Positions 15,093 to 23,625 of a stretch of DNA of 26,204 nucleotides are shown in pieces. Positions within the stretch are counted from its first letter, which is position 1. Each line of letters starts with the position of its first letter. Origin of the DNA: Bacteroidales bacterium (lineage in GTDB: Bacteria; Bacteroidota; Bacteroidia; Bacteroidales; UBA932); contig SFNZ01000016.1 of the NCBI GenBank assembly GCA_004552615.1, positions 1-26,204 on the forward strand. Reading direction: 5' to 3'. The position numbers and the translations under genes are program-made. Below the pieces are notes generated by a model. That model did not search any database, was not told where the DNA came from, and was given only the letters and a program-made list of their open reading frames with translations.

Positions 15093-17990
15093 TCAGAATC
15101 TGAAATAAATGTTCAACATATAATTGATTCCGCTCATATAGAAATACTTGGAATCGAACCTGTAGTATCTCTCCTTGCTGACGGTATTGTCCACGAGACG
15201 GGTCTGCTCGTAGCCGCCGGTGCGGACATTCCTGTTGTTCGTGATGTTCTTCACCTGGAGGGAGAAGCCGAGCTGGTACTTGCGCTGGAAATACCAGGAC
15301 TTGCCGACGCTCGCGTTCACGAGGAATGCGCTGTCGAATTTCTCCTGGGAAGCCATGTAGTCGATTTCCTCCGCGGTCACGATGCCGTCAGGTCCCGCAG
15401 TGGCCATGTCCGTCCTGAACAGAGGGTTCATGTCCATATAGGACTTGTCGAAGAAATCCACGTCGGCGTCGATGAACCAGTAGTTCTTGTTCCATGAGAG
15501 GCCGAGGCTTGCGGCAAGCTGCGGGGTGCTCGGAACATAATGTTGCTTGGTCTTTCCGTCGAGTCCCGGATGGCTCTTCCAGTAAGGAATCTTCACGCCG
15601 TAAGTGGACTTGATGATTTCAGCGCTGTTGTCAAATGTCTGATACATTGTAGGATTGGAGGTATAGACATATTTTCCGTAGCTGAACACACCCTGCACCG
15701 CGAGATTGTTCACAGGGGTAGGAATCTTGAATCCGAGTTCGACACCCACGTGGCGCTCGTCCATCCCGGACATTGCGAAATTCGTGAACGAGTTCTGGGA
15801 GTCGTCATAGAAGCTCATCACGTCGGACTGGTCCTTGATGTAGGTGTAGAAACCGGTCACGCGGACATTGTATCCGGCATTGCTGAACGCATAATTGATG
15901 TCGGCAGAAGCAGTCTTGACTGTCTTGAGGTCCGGAACGATGGTGTTCCTGGTCCTCGGGGACACGAACGCCTGGCTGAATGTCGGAGCATCTACGAAAT
16001 AGCCCGCATCTGCGTAGAGACGGTGGCCGCCCTTGAAATAAAGGCTGAGGTTAACCTTGCCGGAGCCGGTCAGGAAGTCTTTCTTCTCTGATTCTCCGTA
16101 GGATGTAATGGCCTTTCCGTCAACATCATAGGTAGTAATGATATTGCCGTCATAATAAAGAGGATTGCCAGCTTCGTCGAGTCCCGGGAAGAGACCCTTT
16201 CTCACGAGACCCTCGCGCCAGAGGCTTGAATAACCGATACGTCCTGCGACATTGGCCTCGAAGATTCCGGCCGTGAACTTGCCTGCAGCCCATGCCTCGG
16301 CATTGCGCACATTAGCATAATAGTCATAGCCGTATTTGTCCCCCTCGCGGAGAACCTGCGCCTTGCCGTTCGCGAAATAATAGTCGAGGTCGTTCTGGAT
16401 CATGGTCGGAGATGATGCATAGTCACGTTCGGCGAACTGGTCGATATTGACGTAGAAGTCTCCTCCGAGCAGGTCGTCCACCACCTTGAAATACTCGGTG
16501 CGGTTCCATTTGAACGAGAGGCCTCCGGTGACAGTCAGGAAGTTGGCGGCATACCACTTGGTATTGGCAGCGAGATTGAAATCCTTCTGGTCGGTGCGGC
16601 GCTCCTCGATGATGTATTTCGAACGGGCCCCGTCAGACGTGGTGTTCAGGGTGTTGACCGAATAGAGCCTGTCCCAGTTGATGTGAGTGATTGATGGCAC
16701 GTTGGTCTCCCATGACTCCTTGGCCCACATGTATTTGGCGTAGTTCTGACGGTTGTAGTCCGTGTTCTCCATGTAGAAATAGCTCGGGAGATTGCGGTAA
16801 TAGTCAGGACGCGGGTCCGGAGCGTCATACCAGTCGAGTGAGGTGTAGCCGTTCTTGCCGAAACGGTAGAGGGCCGTCACCGAAGCCGTCACCTTGTTGC
16901 TCTCCGGGGTGAAGTCGTATTTGAGGATTGCAATCGGCTCGTGGGTCTTCTTGACACGGGCGTTGCGGACCTTGCCGTTGTAATATCCCCAGTTCGAATT
17001 GTACATGTTGTCCCCCATCAGGTCATACACTTCCTGGGTCGAAGCGTTCTGCGCTCCCCTCTGGCCAGGGGCTGCCATGAACGTGAGGCCCAGCTTGTGC
17101 TCTTCGCCGAATTTCTTCTCCACGGAGCCGTAGTATGCGAATGAACGGTAATAAACTCCGTCGATCCAGTCGTTGCCGCCGAGACGGGCCGATGCGCTGA
17201 ATGCGTATGACCAGCCGTTGTCAAGCTCGCCGGAAGCATAGGTGAGCATCAGGCGGAGACGGTACAATGCACTATTGGTCAGCACGCTGGCCCTCCATCC
17301 GGAACGTACCGAGGAAGCCATCGGGGAAATGTTAGTGAGGCCGTTGTAGCCTCCGAATCCATAATCTGACACTTCGCATCCGTTCACGGTCTCCTTGCTG
17401 CGGGTGGCCTCGTTGAGTCCGCTCCAGAGAGAATAAGGGGTGTATCCCGTGAGAGCGTCATTCATCTTGACGCCGGCAAGATATACGTCCTGGGACTCGC
17501 TGGAATAGCCGCGCACGCGGAAACGCACGGAGCTGAAATTGTATCCAGCAATATTGTTGAACACGTCATTCTGCCCGAACAGGATCGTCGGCGTGTCGGA
17601 ATAGCCCGAATCGTCCATGTCGAACTCCGAGAAGCTGGCGTCATCCACCTCGGTGACCTTGGCCGTCGGGGTGATGGAGAGCTTGAACATATTCTTGACA
17701 TAGCCGTCGTTGACCGTGACGTTCACTCGTGTCTGGATATAGTCAGGCATCGTTATCACGAGGTCATACATTCCGTCTTTCAGGTCCGGGATGAAGAAGA
17801 CTCCGTCAGGGCCGGACTTGATGCTGGCCACTTCCTCCGCACCGGAGTAAAGCCTGATGTCCGCGCCGCTGACCACGGATTTGTCTGTGCGGTTCACGAC
17901 TGTTCCCTTCACGCCGCCCGTGTATGTCTGGGCGCCGAGAGCGAGGGCAATGAAGATCGCCGGGACCGCTGCTGCTAATTTTTTATTCAT
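15093..17990 (-). CDS. TonB-dependent outer-membrane receptor, no SusD partner
   Basis: A 965-residue product with a signal peptide (residues 1-20, ALALGAQ). Residues about 24-105 are a CarboxypepD_reg-like beta-sandwich (GGVKGTVVNRTDKSVVSGAD, GVFFIPDLKDGMYDLVI). A plug region follows (FNNIAGYNFSSVRFRVRGYS, VYLAGVKMNDALTGY), then a 22-strand-type barrel ending in the aromatic residues NIYFRF, as usual for outer-membrane beta-barrels. Such receptors import large substrates using energy from TonB-ExbBD. No SusD gene is adjacent. Its neighbours are two secreted nucleases and two OB-like lipoproteins, so oligonucleotides, nucleotides or phosphate are plausible substrates (inference). It sits 14 bp after the EEP gene. 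Confidence 0.93.
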   Translation of the reverse strand: MNKKLAAAVPAIFIALALGAQTYTGGVKGTVVNRTDKSVVSGADIRLYSGAEEVASIKSGPDGVFFIPDLKDGMYDLVITMPDYIQTRVNVTVNDGYVKNMFKLSITPTAKVTEVDDASFSEFDMDDSGYSDTPTILFGQNDVFNNIAGYNFSSVRFRVRGYSSESQDVYLAGVKMNDALTGYTPYSLWSGLNEATRSKETVNGCEVSDYGFGGYNGLTNISPMASSVRSGWRASVLTNSALYRLRLMLTYASGELDNGWSYAFSASARLGGNDWIDGVYYRSFAYYGSVEKKFGEEHKLGLTFMAAPGQRGAQNASTQEVYDLMGDNMYNSNWGYYNGKVRNARVKKTHEPIAILKYDFTPESNKVTASVTALYRFGKNGYTSLDWYDAPDPRPDYYRNLPSYFYMENTDYNRQNYAKYMWAKESWETNVPSITHINWDRLYSVNTLNTTSDGARSKYIIEERRTDQKDFNLAANTKWYAANFLTVTGGLSFKWNRTEYFKVVDDLLGGDFYVNIDQFAERDYASSPTMIQNDLDYYFANGKAQVLREGDKYGYDYYANVRNAEAWAAGKFTAGIFEANVAGRIGYSSLWREGLVRKGLFPGLDEAGNPLYYDGNIITTYDVDGKAITSYGESEKKDFLTGSGKVNLSLYFKGGHRLYADAGYFVDAPTFSQAFVSPRTRNTIVPDLKTVKTASADINYAFSNAGYNVRVTGFYTYIKDQSDVMSFYDDSQNSFTNFAMSGMDERHVGVELGFKIPTPVNNLAVQGVFSYGKYVYTSNPTMYQTFDNSAEIIKSTYGVKIPYWKSHPGLDGKTKQHYVPSTPQLAASLGLSWNKNYWFIDADVDFFDKSYMDMNPLFRTDMATAGPDGIVTAEEIDYMASQEKFDSAFLVNASVGKSWYFQRKYQLGFSLQVKNITNNRNVRTGGYEQTRLVDNTVSKERYYRFDSKYFYMSGINYMLNIYFRF

Positions 17991-18004
17991 ATTGTCAATG
18001 GTTT

Positions 18005-19087
18005 CTATTTGTTGCTCACTACTATGTATGTAGGATAATGGTCACTGTATCCGTTGATGAAGGTTCCGCTGGAGAATGTGCGGAACGGAGTGCCCTTGTA
18101 CTGGCCGCTCTGCTGTACCATGAACGGCTTGCTGAACACCCTGCCGTAATATTTGCCCTTGACTATAGGGATGATCCGGAGAGAGCCCGGTTTAGCGTTC
18201 ACAAGAGGCTCGTTCACGAGGATGATGTCGTAGATGTTCCATTCTCCCCTGTATGCGAGGGAGCCGTATCCGGCCTTGAGCATCGAGGTGAACGGGGAGA
18301 AGAAATCCTGTGCCCCGACCTCGGAGATGTTCTCGCGTCCGTGCATATAGACTGCCATGCTCTCGTCTGTAGGATTGTCGTTCATGTCTCCCATCACCAT
18401 TATCTTGATGCCCGGATATTCTTTCATGAGACGTACGGAATGCTCGTAGATGATCTCTGCCCCGCGGCTCCTGAGGTCCATTCCCTTGCCGCCGATACGG
18501 GAAGGAAGATGGGCCACGAAGAAAGCGAACATCTCGCCTCCGAGCAGTCCCCTGACCATCAGCACGTCACGGGTACGGAAATAGTCCTGCTCCTCCTTCG
18601 TGAGGGAGAAGGTGATGGAAGTGCTGTTGAAATCAAACGGAATTGACTGGCTTTCAATGAGTTCGAAATGGTCTGGCCTGTAGAGCAGGGCCACGTCCAC
18701 TCCTCGTCTGTCAGGACCGTCATAATGTACGATCTGATAGTTGGCGTCGGCGATTTCCGGCTGGCTGACGAGGTCCTCGAGCACGTGCCTGTTCTCTATC
18801 TCGCTGACTCCGAGTACGGAATGATAGGCCTTGTTGTCATCCGCCATCGCCCTGATGACGGTGGCCATGTTGTGCAGTTTCTTCTCGTACCTTGCCTCGG
18901 TCCATTTGTTGGCCCCGTCAGGCAGGAACTCGTAGTCGTTTTTCCCTTCGTCATGATAGGTGTCGAAGAGGTTCTCGAGGTTGTAGAATCCGAGCACGTA
19001 GCTGCCGGTTCCCTTGCCGCCCGCGCAAGCCGTGAGCGAAAGAAGCAATGACGCCGCAAGGGCAAGAATCAATCTTTTCTTATTCAT
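18005..19087 (-). CDS. Endonuclease/exonuclease/phosphatase (EEP) family lipoprotein
   Basis: A 360-residue product with a lipoprotein signal (LLLSLTACAGG). No acidic residues follow the cysteine, so periplasmic retention is likelier than surface display. It carries the EEP (DNase I-like) catalytic set: FYNLENLFDT near 34 with the metal-binding asparagine, VSEIENR with the metal-binding glutamate near 95, DRRGVDVALLY, FVAHLPSR with the catalytic histidine, MVMGDMNDNP with aspartate and asparagine near 230, and the C-terminal SDHYPTYI with the aspartate-histidine pair. Family members cleave DNA, RNA or phosphoesters. It is sandwiched between the NUC1-type nuclease (14 bp) and the TonB receptor (14 bp), which suggests it finishes degradation of imported fragments. 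The exact substrate cannot be read from sequence. Confidence 0.92.
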   Translation of the reverse strand: MNKKRLILALAASLLLSLTACAGGKGTGSYVLGFYNLENLFDTYHDEGKNDYEFLPDGANKWTEARYEKKLHNMATVIRAMADDNKAYHSVLGVSEIENRHVLEDLVSQPEIADANYQIVHYDGPDRRGVDVALLYRPDHFELIESQSIPFDFNSTSITFSLTKEEQDYFRTRDVLMVRGLLGGEMFAFFVAHLPSRIGGKGMDLRSRGAEIIYEHSVRLMKEYPGIKIMVMGDMNDNPTDESMAVYMHGRENISEVGAQDFFSPFTSMLKAGYGSLAYRGEWNIYDIILVNEPLVNAKPGSLRIIPIVKGKYYGRVFSKPFMVQQSGQYKGTPFRTFSSGTFINGYSDHYPTYIVVSNK

Positions 19088-19101
19088 TTCGATGTGTTAT
19101 T

Positions 19102-20334
19102 TCAGTTAAACCCCCACCATTTCTGCGTCTTCGGGTCCTCCGCCTCGACTGCTGCGGCATCTGACTCCCCGATTACGCCGGAGAGATTGACAAAGAGGTC
19201 GATCCCGAGTTTTTCCTCGAGTGCGTCTATCGACATCACGTATGAACTTGTAATGGCCTGTGATGAATACTCCTTGTGATCAAGCCAGACGGCACAGGCA
19301 ACATAGCCTTTCGTACCGATAGTTGCGTCCTTCTTGTATCGCAGAAGGGCCTTGTAATACGCCGTAGGGACGGTGACTTTCTTGCCGACATTGTCAAGCG
19401 CATAATTCTTGCTGCCGGCGGTTACGCATCCTGTCACGACATAGAGAGTGTCCGACTGGTTGGCCCATGAACGAACCATGGTCTCGAGATTCGCCCAAAT
19501 GCTCTGGTTGAATTTCTCGCCTATCTGCGGAGTCATGTTTGTGCCGTAGAAGGTCTGGATATTGGCTTCTTTATTAAGCCTGTCAGCGGACGGAATCTGA
19601 TGCCCGCGGTCAATCTTGACAGACATACTGCCCCTGTTAAAACCGCTGTACAATACAGGCTGCTTGGATTCAGGGAGAAGAGGGTCAAGAGCCCATGCAT
19701 CTGTCCTGCTCCCGGAACCGACAAGTCCCTTGTTCAGAGGATAAGCCACCCACGGAGCCACGAGATTGTCATAATCCCATGAGAATGAATAGTTCCTGAC
19801 CGTCTTCGAACTGAGCGTCATGTCATGGTAGAAGAAGTCATACTGGGAACTGCCCTGCGGTGTTGCCAGTGCCGGAAGTTCGAGCCAGCCGGTCTGCTTG
19901 AGATTGCCGCCGGAGGTGCTGCCTCCATTTTCGTTACCGCCTTCGCTTCCTCCGGAATTGCCTGCGGAACCTTTCTGCGTAAACGTGATTTCCCTCAGCC
20001 ATCCCCCGGATTTGATAGAAATCCGGGCTGTCCTGCTCCCGGCATTTTCATTGGGTTCGACTGAAAGGACTACATCCATGTCACCTGAACCCGAATCCGG
20101 GGTCAACTTGGCCCAGTCACCTGAATCATTGCATGATACCTTCATCTCCCATTTGCCGGATGCCGTCACCGATACGAACTGCGAACCGCCTGCGGCCGCC
20201 ACCGGATTTGTCTTCACCACTATCTCGGGAGCCGTCGCATCCGGTTCGTCCTCCCCGTTGCACGAAACCGCCCCGATAGCCGGAACTGCGACTATCAGGA
20301 GCGATATCAACTTGTATTTCAATGTATTCTTCAC
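19102..20334 (-). CDS. BACON-domain DNA/RNA non-specific endonuclease (NUC1 type), lipoprotein
   Basis: A 410-residue product whose only sensible start is a GTG at 20334; this yields the signal peptide KYKLISLLIVAVPAIGAVSC followed by NGEDEPD, an acidic tail expected for surface lipoproteins. A BACON domain covers about 35-122 (VAAAGGSQFVSVTASGKWEM, ending EITFTQKG). A Gly/Ser-rich linker follows (GGSEGGNENGG region, about 123-145), then the nuclease domain. The catalytic motif is DRGHQIPSADR (D242, R243, G244, H245), and the metal-binding asparagine is in YGTNMTPQ. NUC1/Serratia-type enzymes cut single- and double-stranded DNA and RNA with one Mg ion. Sequence around NQSIWANLETMVRSWA matches the helix after the active site. 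Confidence 0.93.
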   Translation of the reverse strand: MKNTLKYKLISLLIVAVPAIGAVSCNGEDEPDATAPEIVVKTNPVAAAGGSQFVSVTASGKWEMKVSCNDSGDWAKLTPDSGSGDMDVVLSVEPNENAGSRTARISIKSGGWLREITFTQKGSAGNSGGSEGGNENGGSTSGGNLKQTGWLELPALATPQGSSQYDFFYHDMTLSSKTVRNYSFSWDYDNLVAPWVAYPLNKGLVGSGSRTDAWALDPLLPESKQPVLYSGFNRGSMSVKIDRGHQIPSADRLNKEANIQTFYGTNMTPQIGEKFNQSIWANLETMVRSWANQSDTLYVVTGCVTAGSKNYALDNVGKKVTVPTAYYKALLRYKKDATIGTKGYVACAVWLDHKEYSSQAITSSYVMSIDALEEKLGIDLFVNLSGVIGESDAAAVEAEDPKTQKWWGFN

Positions 20335-20359
20335 GCTTTCCGCGAATGTTTCAAGATGA

Positions 20360-20396
20360 CAAAGGGGCTGCTCGTACTACGCCGGGCATCCCTTTG
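20360..20396 (-). other. Intergenic hairpin inside the nuclease operon
   Basis: In the 82-bp gap between the OB/BACON lipoprotein and NUC1 genes, CAAAGGG and CCCTTTG (20390-20396 and 20360-20366) form a 7-bp stem with a 23-nt G+C-rich loop. There is no T-run after it on the minus strand, so it may be an RNA-processing or partial attenuation element rather than a terminator. It lies about 26 bp before the GTG start. Confidence 0.4.
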
Positions 20397-20416
20397 CACC
20401 TTTTTGATTTTACTTT

Positions 20417-22447
20417 CTATTCGAGTTCTACTGCAATAGTCTTGATTCTTACCTGGGCGGAAGATGCCTGGGCAACGAAGGAGTCCACACTTCCGGACCA
20501 GGAGATTGTAGCGGCTGAGGTATTTGCTGCCGCCTTGGAGTTATTGTCAGTCAGGACGGTCATATCAGCACATTTTCCTGCCTCTGTGCAAGTAAGCACG
20601 ACGCTTTTGATTTTTCTTCCGGCAGGAGGATTGATCAAAAGGGCTGAACTCTTGTACACTCTGATATGATCTGCAGACGGAGCTACTGCCTTGGATGTGG
20701 ATTCATACTGATAATAAGCAAGCTTATAACCATACTTTTCCATCGCAAACCCTGCACCGTATGTAGCATCTTCTCCCACTTTCCAATCCTGATTGTCAGC
20801 AATAGAAAGTGTCAATGAATTCTCATCTGATTCCTGTGCCTGTTTCTTATGGGTCAGGACAAGAGTTATAGACTTGTTGAGAACGTCCGCCTCAGTCGAC
20901 ACGGTAATATTCACCACCTTGTCGTCTCCGGTATTGGCCGGGAAAGAAACCGTGACTGTTGACTCACCATTACCTGATGCAGGGCTCACGGTATAATCAG
21001 CATTGTCTGATGTAACTGTCCAGTCAACATTGGAATATATCGTAAATGTTGCGGATGTAGCTGAGGCACTGACATCAAGAGAAGTGGTATTCAATGACAG
21101 GAAACCGCTTCCGGAGGCCTCGTGGCTGACATAGTATGGGTACATCACCTCAACCTTGCCGTTATAAGAGCCCCTGAATCCTATCAATGTAACCTTATCC
21201 CCGGCGTTGAGTCCAAGGCTTGCGTATGACTTGTCATTAGTTGCACCATAACCAAGATTCGTGGCAGTAAGTCCGTATACATATACAGTTCCGGATTCAT
21301 CGGTCAGGTCGAAATTGCCGTATGTCGAGTTGATGCTGCCTCCTATCACACCCGTGAGCTTGTATGGCTGGGTGGAGGATTCTGCGGCTGCAATGAACTC
21401 TGCCACTGTTGCTGCTATCGGCTCCTTGGTTTCCCCGCCGGTATTGCCGCCGCCGGAATTTGACGAGAAGTCCATTTCCACTCCCTTGGAGAAATCTATT
21501 GAAGTGCCGGCTTTATCGGAAACAGTCAATCTTACGTCATCAAGACGATAAGCGCTGGCAACATCTGCCTTGAAGCAAACAGAGATTTTCTGCGTTCCTG
21601 CCGGAACAGAGAAGGTGCCGTTTGCGAGATTCCATCTTGCTGCGGTAGTGCCGCCTGCAAATGTATAATCCTTCAGCTCAACCCACTTGGCTGCATCCGC
21701 ACTGAGATATACGTGGAACTCCGAATTGAGGAAAATGCTTTCGCCGTCTTGCAGATATTTCTCAGAGCCGAAAGAGAGGGCGATATTCGTATTTCCGCCG
21801 AGGGCGATATCCTGGACAAGGAAATATGCGCTGGAGCCGAAGAACAAGTTGTTCACTCCGGAGCCGTCATAGTCTGAATAATTGCCGTTGGAATTGGAAT
21901 TGTTCCTTGCGCTCATAGCGTTGTAACCATACTTCTCTGCGCCCGCGCCTTTTCCGGTAGCATTCTGCCAGCCGTCAAACTGGTCAAGGTACGGCCAGCT
22001 GGTGCCGCTTGTTCCGTAAGTCTTTTCAGCTGCGGTCTTGTCGAAGTCATTGTAATAAATCAACAAATCCTCGAGCGATCCCGTTCCGGCCTGCTTCACA
22101 GTCAGCGCCTTATCTTCGAAGCCGATGGTGAATACGATGGAGGCCTCGCGGTCCATTCCATCATTGGCGAGCACGGTAATCTTCACGTCCGTGGCCTTGC
22201 CGTTGCCCTTGCCGGACTTCAGATCCACTGAAATCCAGTCTATTGTGGAAGGGACATCTACTTTCCAGTCCCTTGTTGCGGTCACCTTGACAGTCTTGGT
22301 TTCGCCCGCCTTCTCAAACTCTATTGTACCCTCGCTCAATTCAATCGAAGGAGCCCCTGAAGGTCCGTCCTCTTCCTCGCACGCCGTCGGAATGACCGCA
22401 AGTGCCGCTAAGGACAACATGGATAAGAATATGTTTCTAATTTTCAT
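20417..22447 (-). CDS. Multidomain surface lipoprotein: BACON, jelly-roll, OB-fold, BACON
   Basis: A 676-residue product with a lipoprotein signal MKIRNIFLSM-AVIPTAC followed by EEEDGPS, a strong match to the acidic lipoprotein export signal of Bacteroidota. Domains: BACON at about 33-121 (VTATRDWKVDVPSTIDWISV); a jelly-roll-like domain at about 127-330 (YYNDFDKTAAEKTYG, AYFLVQDIALGG, AYRLDDVRLTVSD); an OB-fold at about 343-446 (YKLTGVIGGSINSTYGNFDL, TDESGTVYVYGL, GDKVTLIGFRG), resembling the OB domains attached to the secreted nuclease YhcR; a second BACON-like domain at about 451-540 (IYSNVDWTVTSDNADYTVSP); and a C-terminal beta domain. No catalytic motif. It is the first gene of the operon and probably binds substrate at the cell surface; the frame's extension to 22510 overlaps the promoter. 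Confidence 0.85.
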   Translation of the reverse strand: MKIRNIFLSMLSLAALAVIPTACEEEDGPSGAPSIELSEGTIEFEKAGETKTVKVTATRDWKVDVPSTIDWISVDLKSGKGNGKATDVKITVLANDGMDREASIVFTIGFEDKALTVKQAGTGSLEDLLIYYNDFDKTAAEKTYGTSGTSWPYLDQFDGWQNATGKGAGAEKYGYNAMSARNNSNSNGNYSDYDGSGVNNLFFGSSAYFLVQDIALGGNTNIALSFGSEKYLQDGESIFLNSEFHVYLSADAAKWVELKDYTFAGGTTAARWNLANGTFSVPAGTQKISVCFKADVASAYRLDDVRLTVSDKAGTSIDFSKGVEMDFSSNSGGGNTGGETKEPIAATVAEFIAAAESSTQPYKLTGVIGGSINSTYGNFDLTDESGTVYVYGLTATNLGYGATNDKSYASLGLNAGDKVTLIGFRGSYNGKVEVMYPYYVSHEASGSGFLSLNTTSLDVSASATSATFTIYSNVDWTVTSDNADYTVSPASGNGESTVTVSFPANTGDDKVVNITVSTEADVLNKSITLVLTHKKQAQESDENSLTLSIADNQDWKVGEDATYGAGFAMEKYGYKLAYYQYESTSKAVAPSADHIRVYKSSALLINPPAGRKIKSVVLTCTEAGKCADMTVLTDNNSKAAANTSAATISWSGSVDSFVAQASSAQVRIKTIAVELE

Positions 22448-22476
22448 ACTATTGGTTTTGTTAAAAGAAATGAGCA

Positions 22477-22508
22477 CAAATATAATCAATGGAAACGTTT
22501 TTGGCAAC
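22477..22508 (-). promoter_or_regulatory. Promoter of the nuclease/TonB operon
   Basis: On the minus strand, GTTG (22505-22508), 20 bp, TATATTTG (22477-22484). The -7 is perfect and the -33 matches three of four bases. Predicted start at about 22471, giving a leader of about 24 nt before the ATG at 22447. Confidence 0.7.
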
Positions 22509-22552
22509 ATAAATCTGCATTACCGGAATCCCGACCGTGTTTTGCGGACACA

Positions 22553-22584
22553 GTTGGATTTCTGCGCAGTTAGGATTAACTTTG
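22553..22584 (+). promoter_or_regulatory. Promoter of the methyltransferase-menG operon
   Basis: GTTG (22553-22556), 20 bp, TAACTTTG (22577-22584). Predicted start at about 22591, roughly 11 nt before the ATG at 22602. It is divergent from the promoter at 22477-22508, with 44 bp between the two -33 elements. Confidence 0.7.
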
Positions 22585-22601
22585 CGGAAACGTGTCAAGA
22601 T

Positions 22602-23564
22602 ATGAGCATAGAATATCCCGGAAAGTTCTGGAAGGACTACGAACTCGTGGATTCCGGAGACGGAGAGAAACTTGAGAGATTCGGAGAATACTATATGATC
22701 CGCCCCGAGCCCAAAGCTCTGTGGGGCAAGACGTTGACGGCATCCCAGTGGGAGAAGGCCGCACATACCAGATTCCGTCCGGGAGCAGGCTTCGGCAAGG
22801 CCGGGAAGGAGGACAGCGGTACGTGGGAAAGGCTACGGCGCACTGATGACCAATGGTATATCAGATACAACGGGGCACAGGACGGGCTTGATTTCACATT
22901 GAGGCTCGGCCTGACCTCGTTCAAGCATGTAGGCGTCTTTCCGGAGCAGGCATCGAACTGGGAATACATCTACCGGGAGACGTCAAGAATCGTGGCTGCG
23001 GCCAGATCCGCCAAAACTGACGGGAATATCGGAGAGTCTCCGAAACCCAAGGTCCTGAACCTCTTCGCATATACGGGAGCCGCTTCATTGGCGGCAAAGG
23101 CTGCCGGAGCTGACGTGACGCATCTCGACTCCGTCAGGCAGGTCGTGACATGGGCCCGCGGCAATATGGAGCGGAGCCGGATGGACGGTATCCGCTGGAT
23201 CGTCGAGGACGCAATGAAATTCGCACGCAGGGAAGCCCGCAGGGGCAATGTCTATCAGGGAATTATCCTGGATCCTCCTGCATACGGGCACGGTCCGGAC
23301 GGGGAGAAATGGAAACTGGACGAATGCCTTTTCGACATGATGAAATGCGTCCGGGAGATTCTCGCGCCGAAGGACAGCTTCATGGTGCTGAACCTGTATT
23401 CCAACGGATTCTCGCCTCTTCTCGGGGAGACCGTAGTGCGTGAAGCATTCGGCCTCGGACACGGAGCAGACAGCGCGGCAATGCTGGAATCCGGAGAGCT
23501 GGCTCTCAGGGACAGGACCGGCAAGACGCTGCCTCTCAGCATTTTCGTAAGACTTAAACGCTAA
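22602..23564 (+). CDS. SAM-dependent methyltransferase, RlmI/PF10672-like
   Basis: A 320-residue product starting MSIEYPGKFWKDYELVDSGD. The N-terminal 140 residues contain WYIRYNGAQDGLDFTLRLGL and TSFKHVGVFPEQASNWEYIY. The C-terminal Rossmann domain has the SAM-binding motif VLNLFAYTGAASLAAKAAGA, the acidic strand end THLDSV, and the catalytic-loop motif IILDPPAYGHGPDGEKW, as in RlmI/RlmK-type rRNA methyltransferases (COG1092). The likely substrate is a cytosine or guanine in 23S rRNA, but the DPPAYG motif cannot by itself fix the target base. The frame is open far upstream (to 22125), opposite the lipoprotein gene; the start at 22602 is set by the promoter at 22553-22584 and by family length. 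It lies 61 bp before menG and is probably co-transcribed with it. Confidence 0.88.
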   Translation: MSIEYPGKFWKDYELVDSGDGEKLERFGEYYMIRPEPKALWGKTLTASQWEKAAHTRFRPGAGFGKAGKEDSGTWERLRRTDDQWYIRYNGAQDGLDFTLRLGLTSFKHVGVFPEQASNWEYIYRETSRIVAAARSAKTDGNIGESPKPKVLNLFAYTGAASLAAKAAGADVTHLDSVRQVVTWARGNMERSRMDGIRWIVEDAMKFARREARRGNVYQGIILDPPAYGHGPDGEKWKLDECLFDMMKCVREILAPKDSFMVLNLYSNGFSPLLGETVVREAFGLGHGADSAAMLESGELALRDRTGKTLPLSIFVRLKR

Positions 23565-23625
23565 TCGACGGTACCTTCCAGGTGCTCAGAATCATCAGCA
23601 TATCAGATAATTAACAATAGGACAA

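Noticed and set aside
15093..17990. Reading the TonB receptor locus as a polysaccharide utilisation locus
   Set aside because: No SusD homologue, glycoside hydrolase or sulfatase is present; the neighbours are nucleases and OB-type lipoproteins.
22125..22601. Upstream extension of the methyltransferase frame
   Set aside because: It runs antisense through the lipoprotein gene and both divergent promoters; family length and the promoter at 22553-22584 support the start at 22602.
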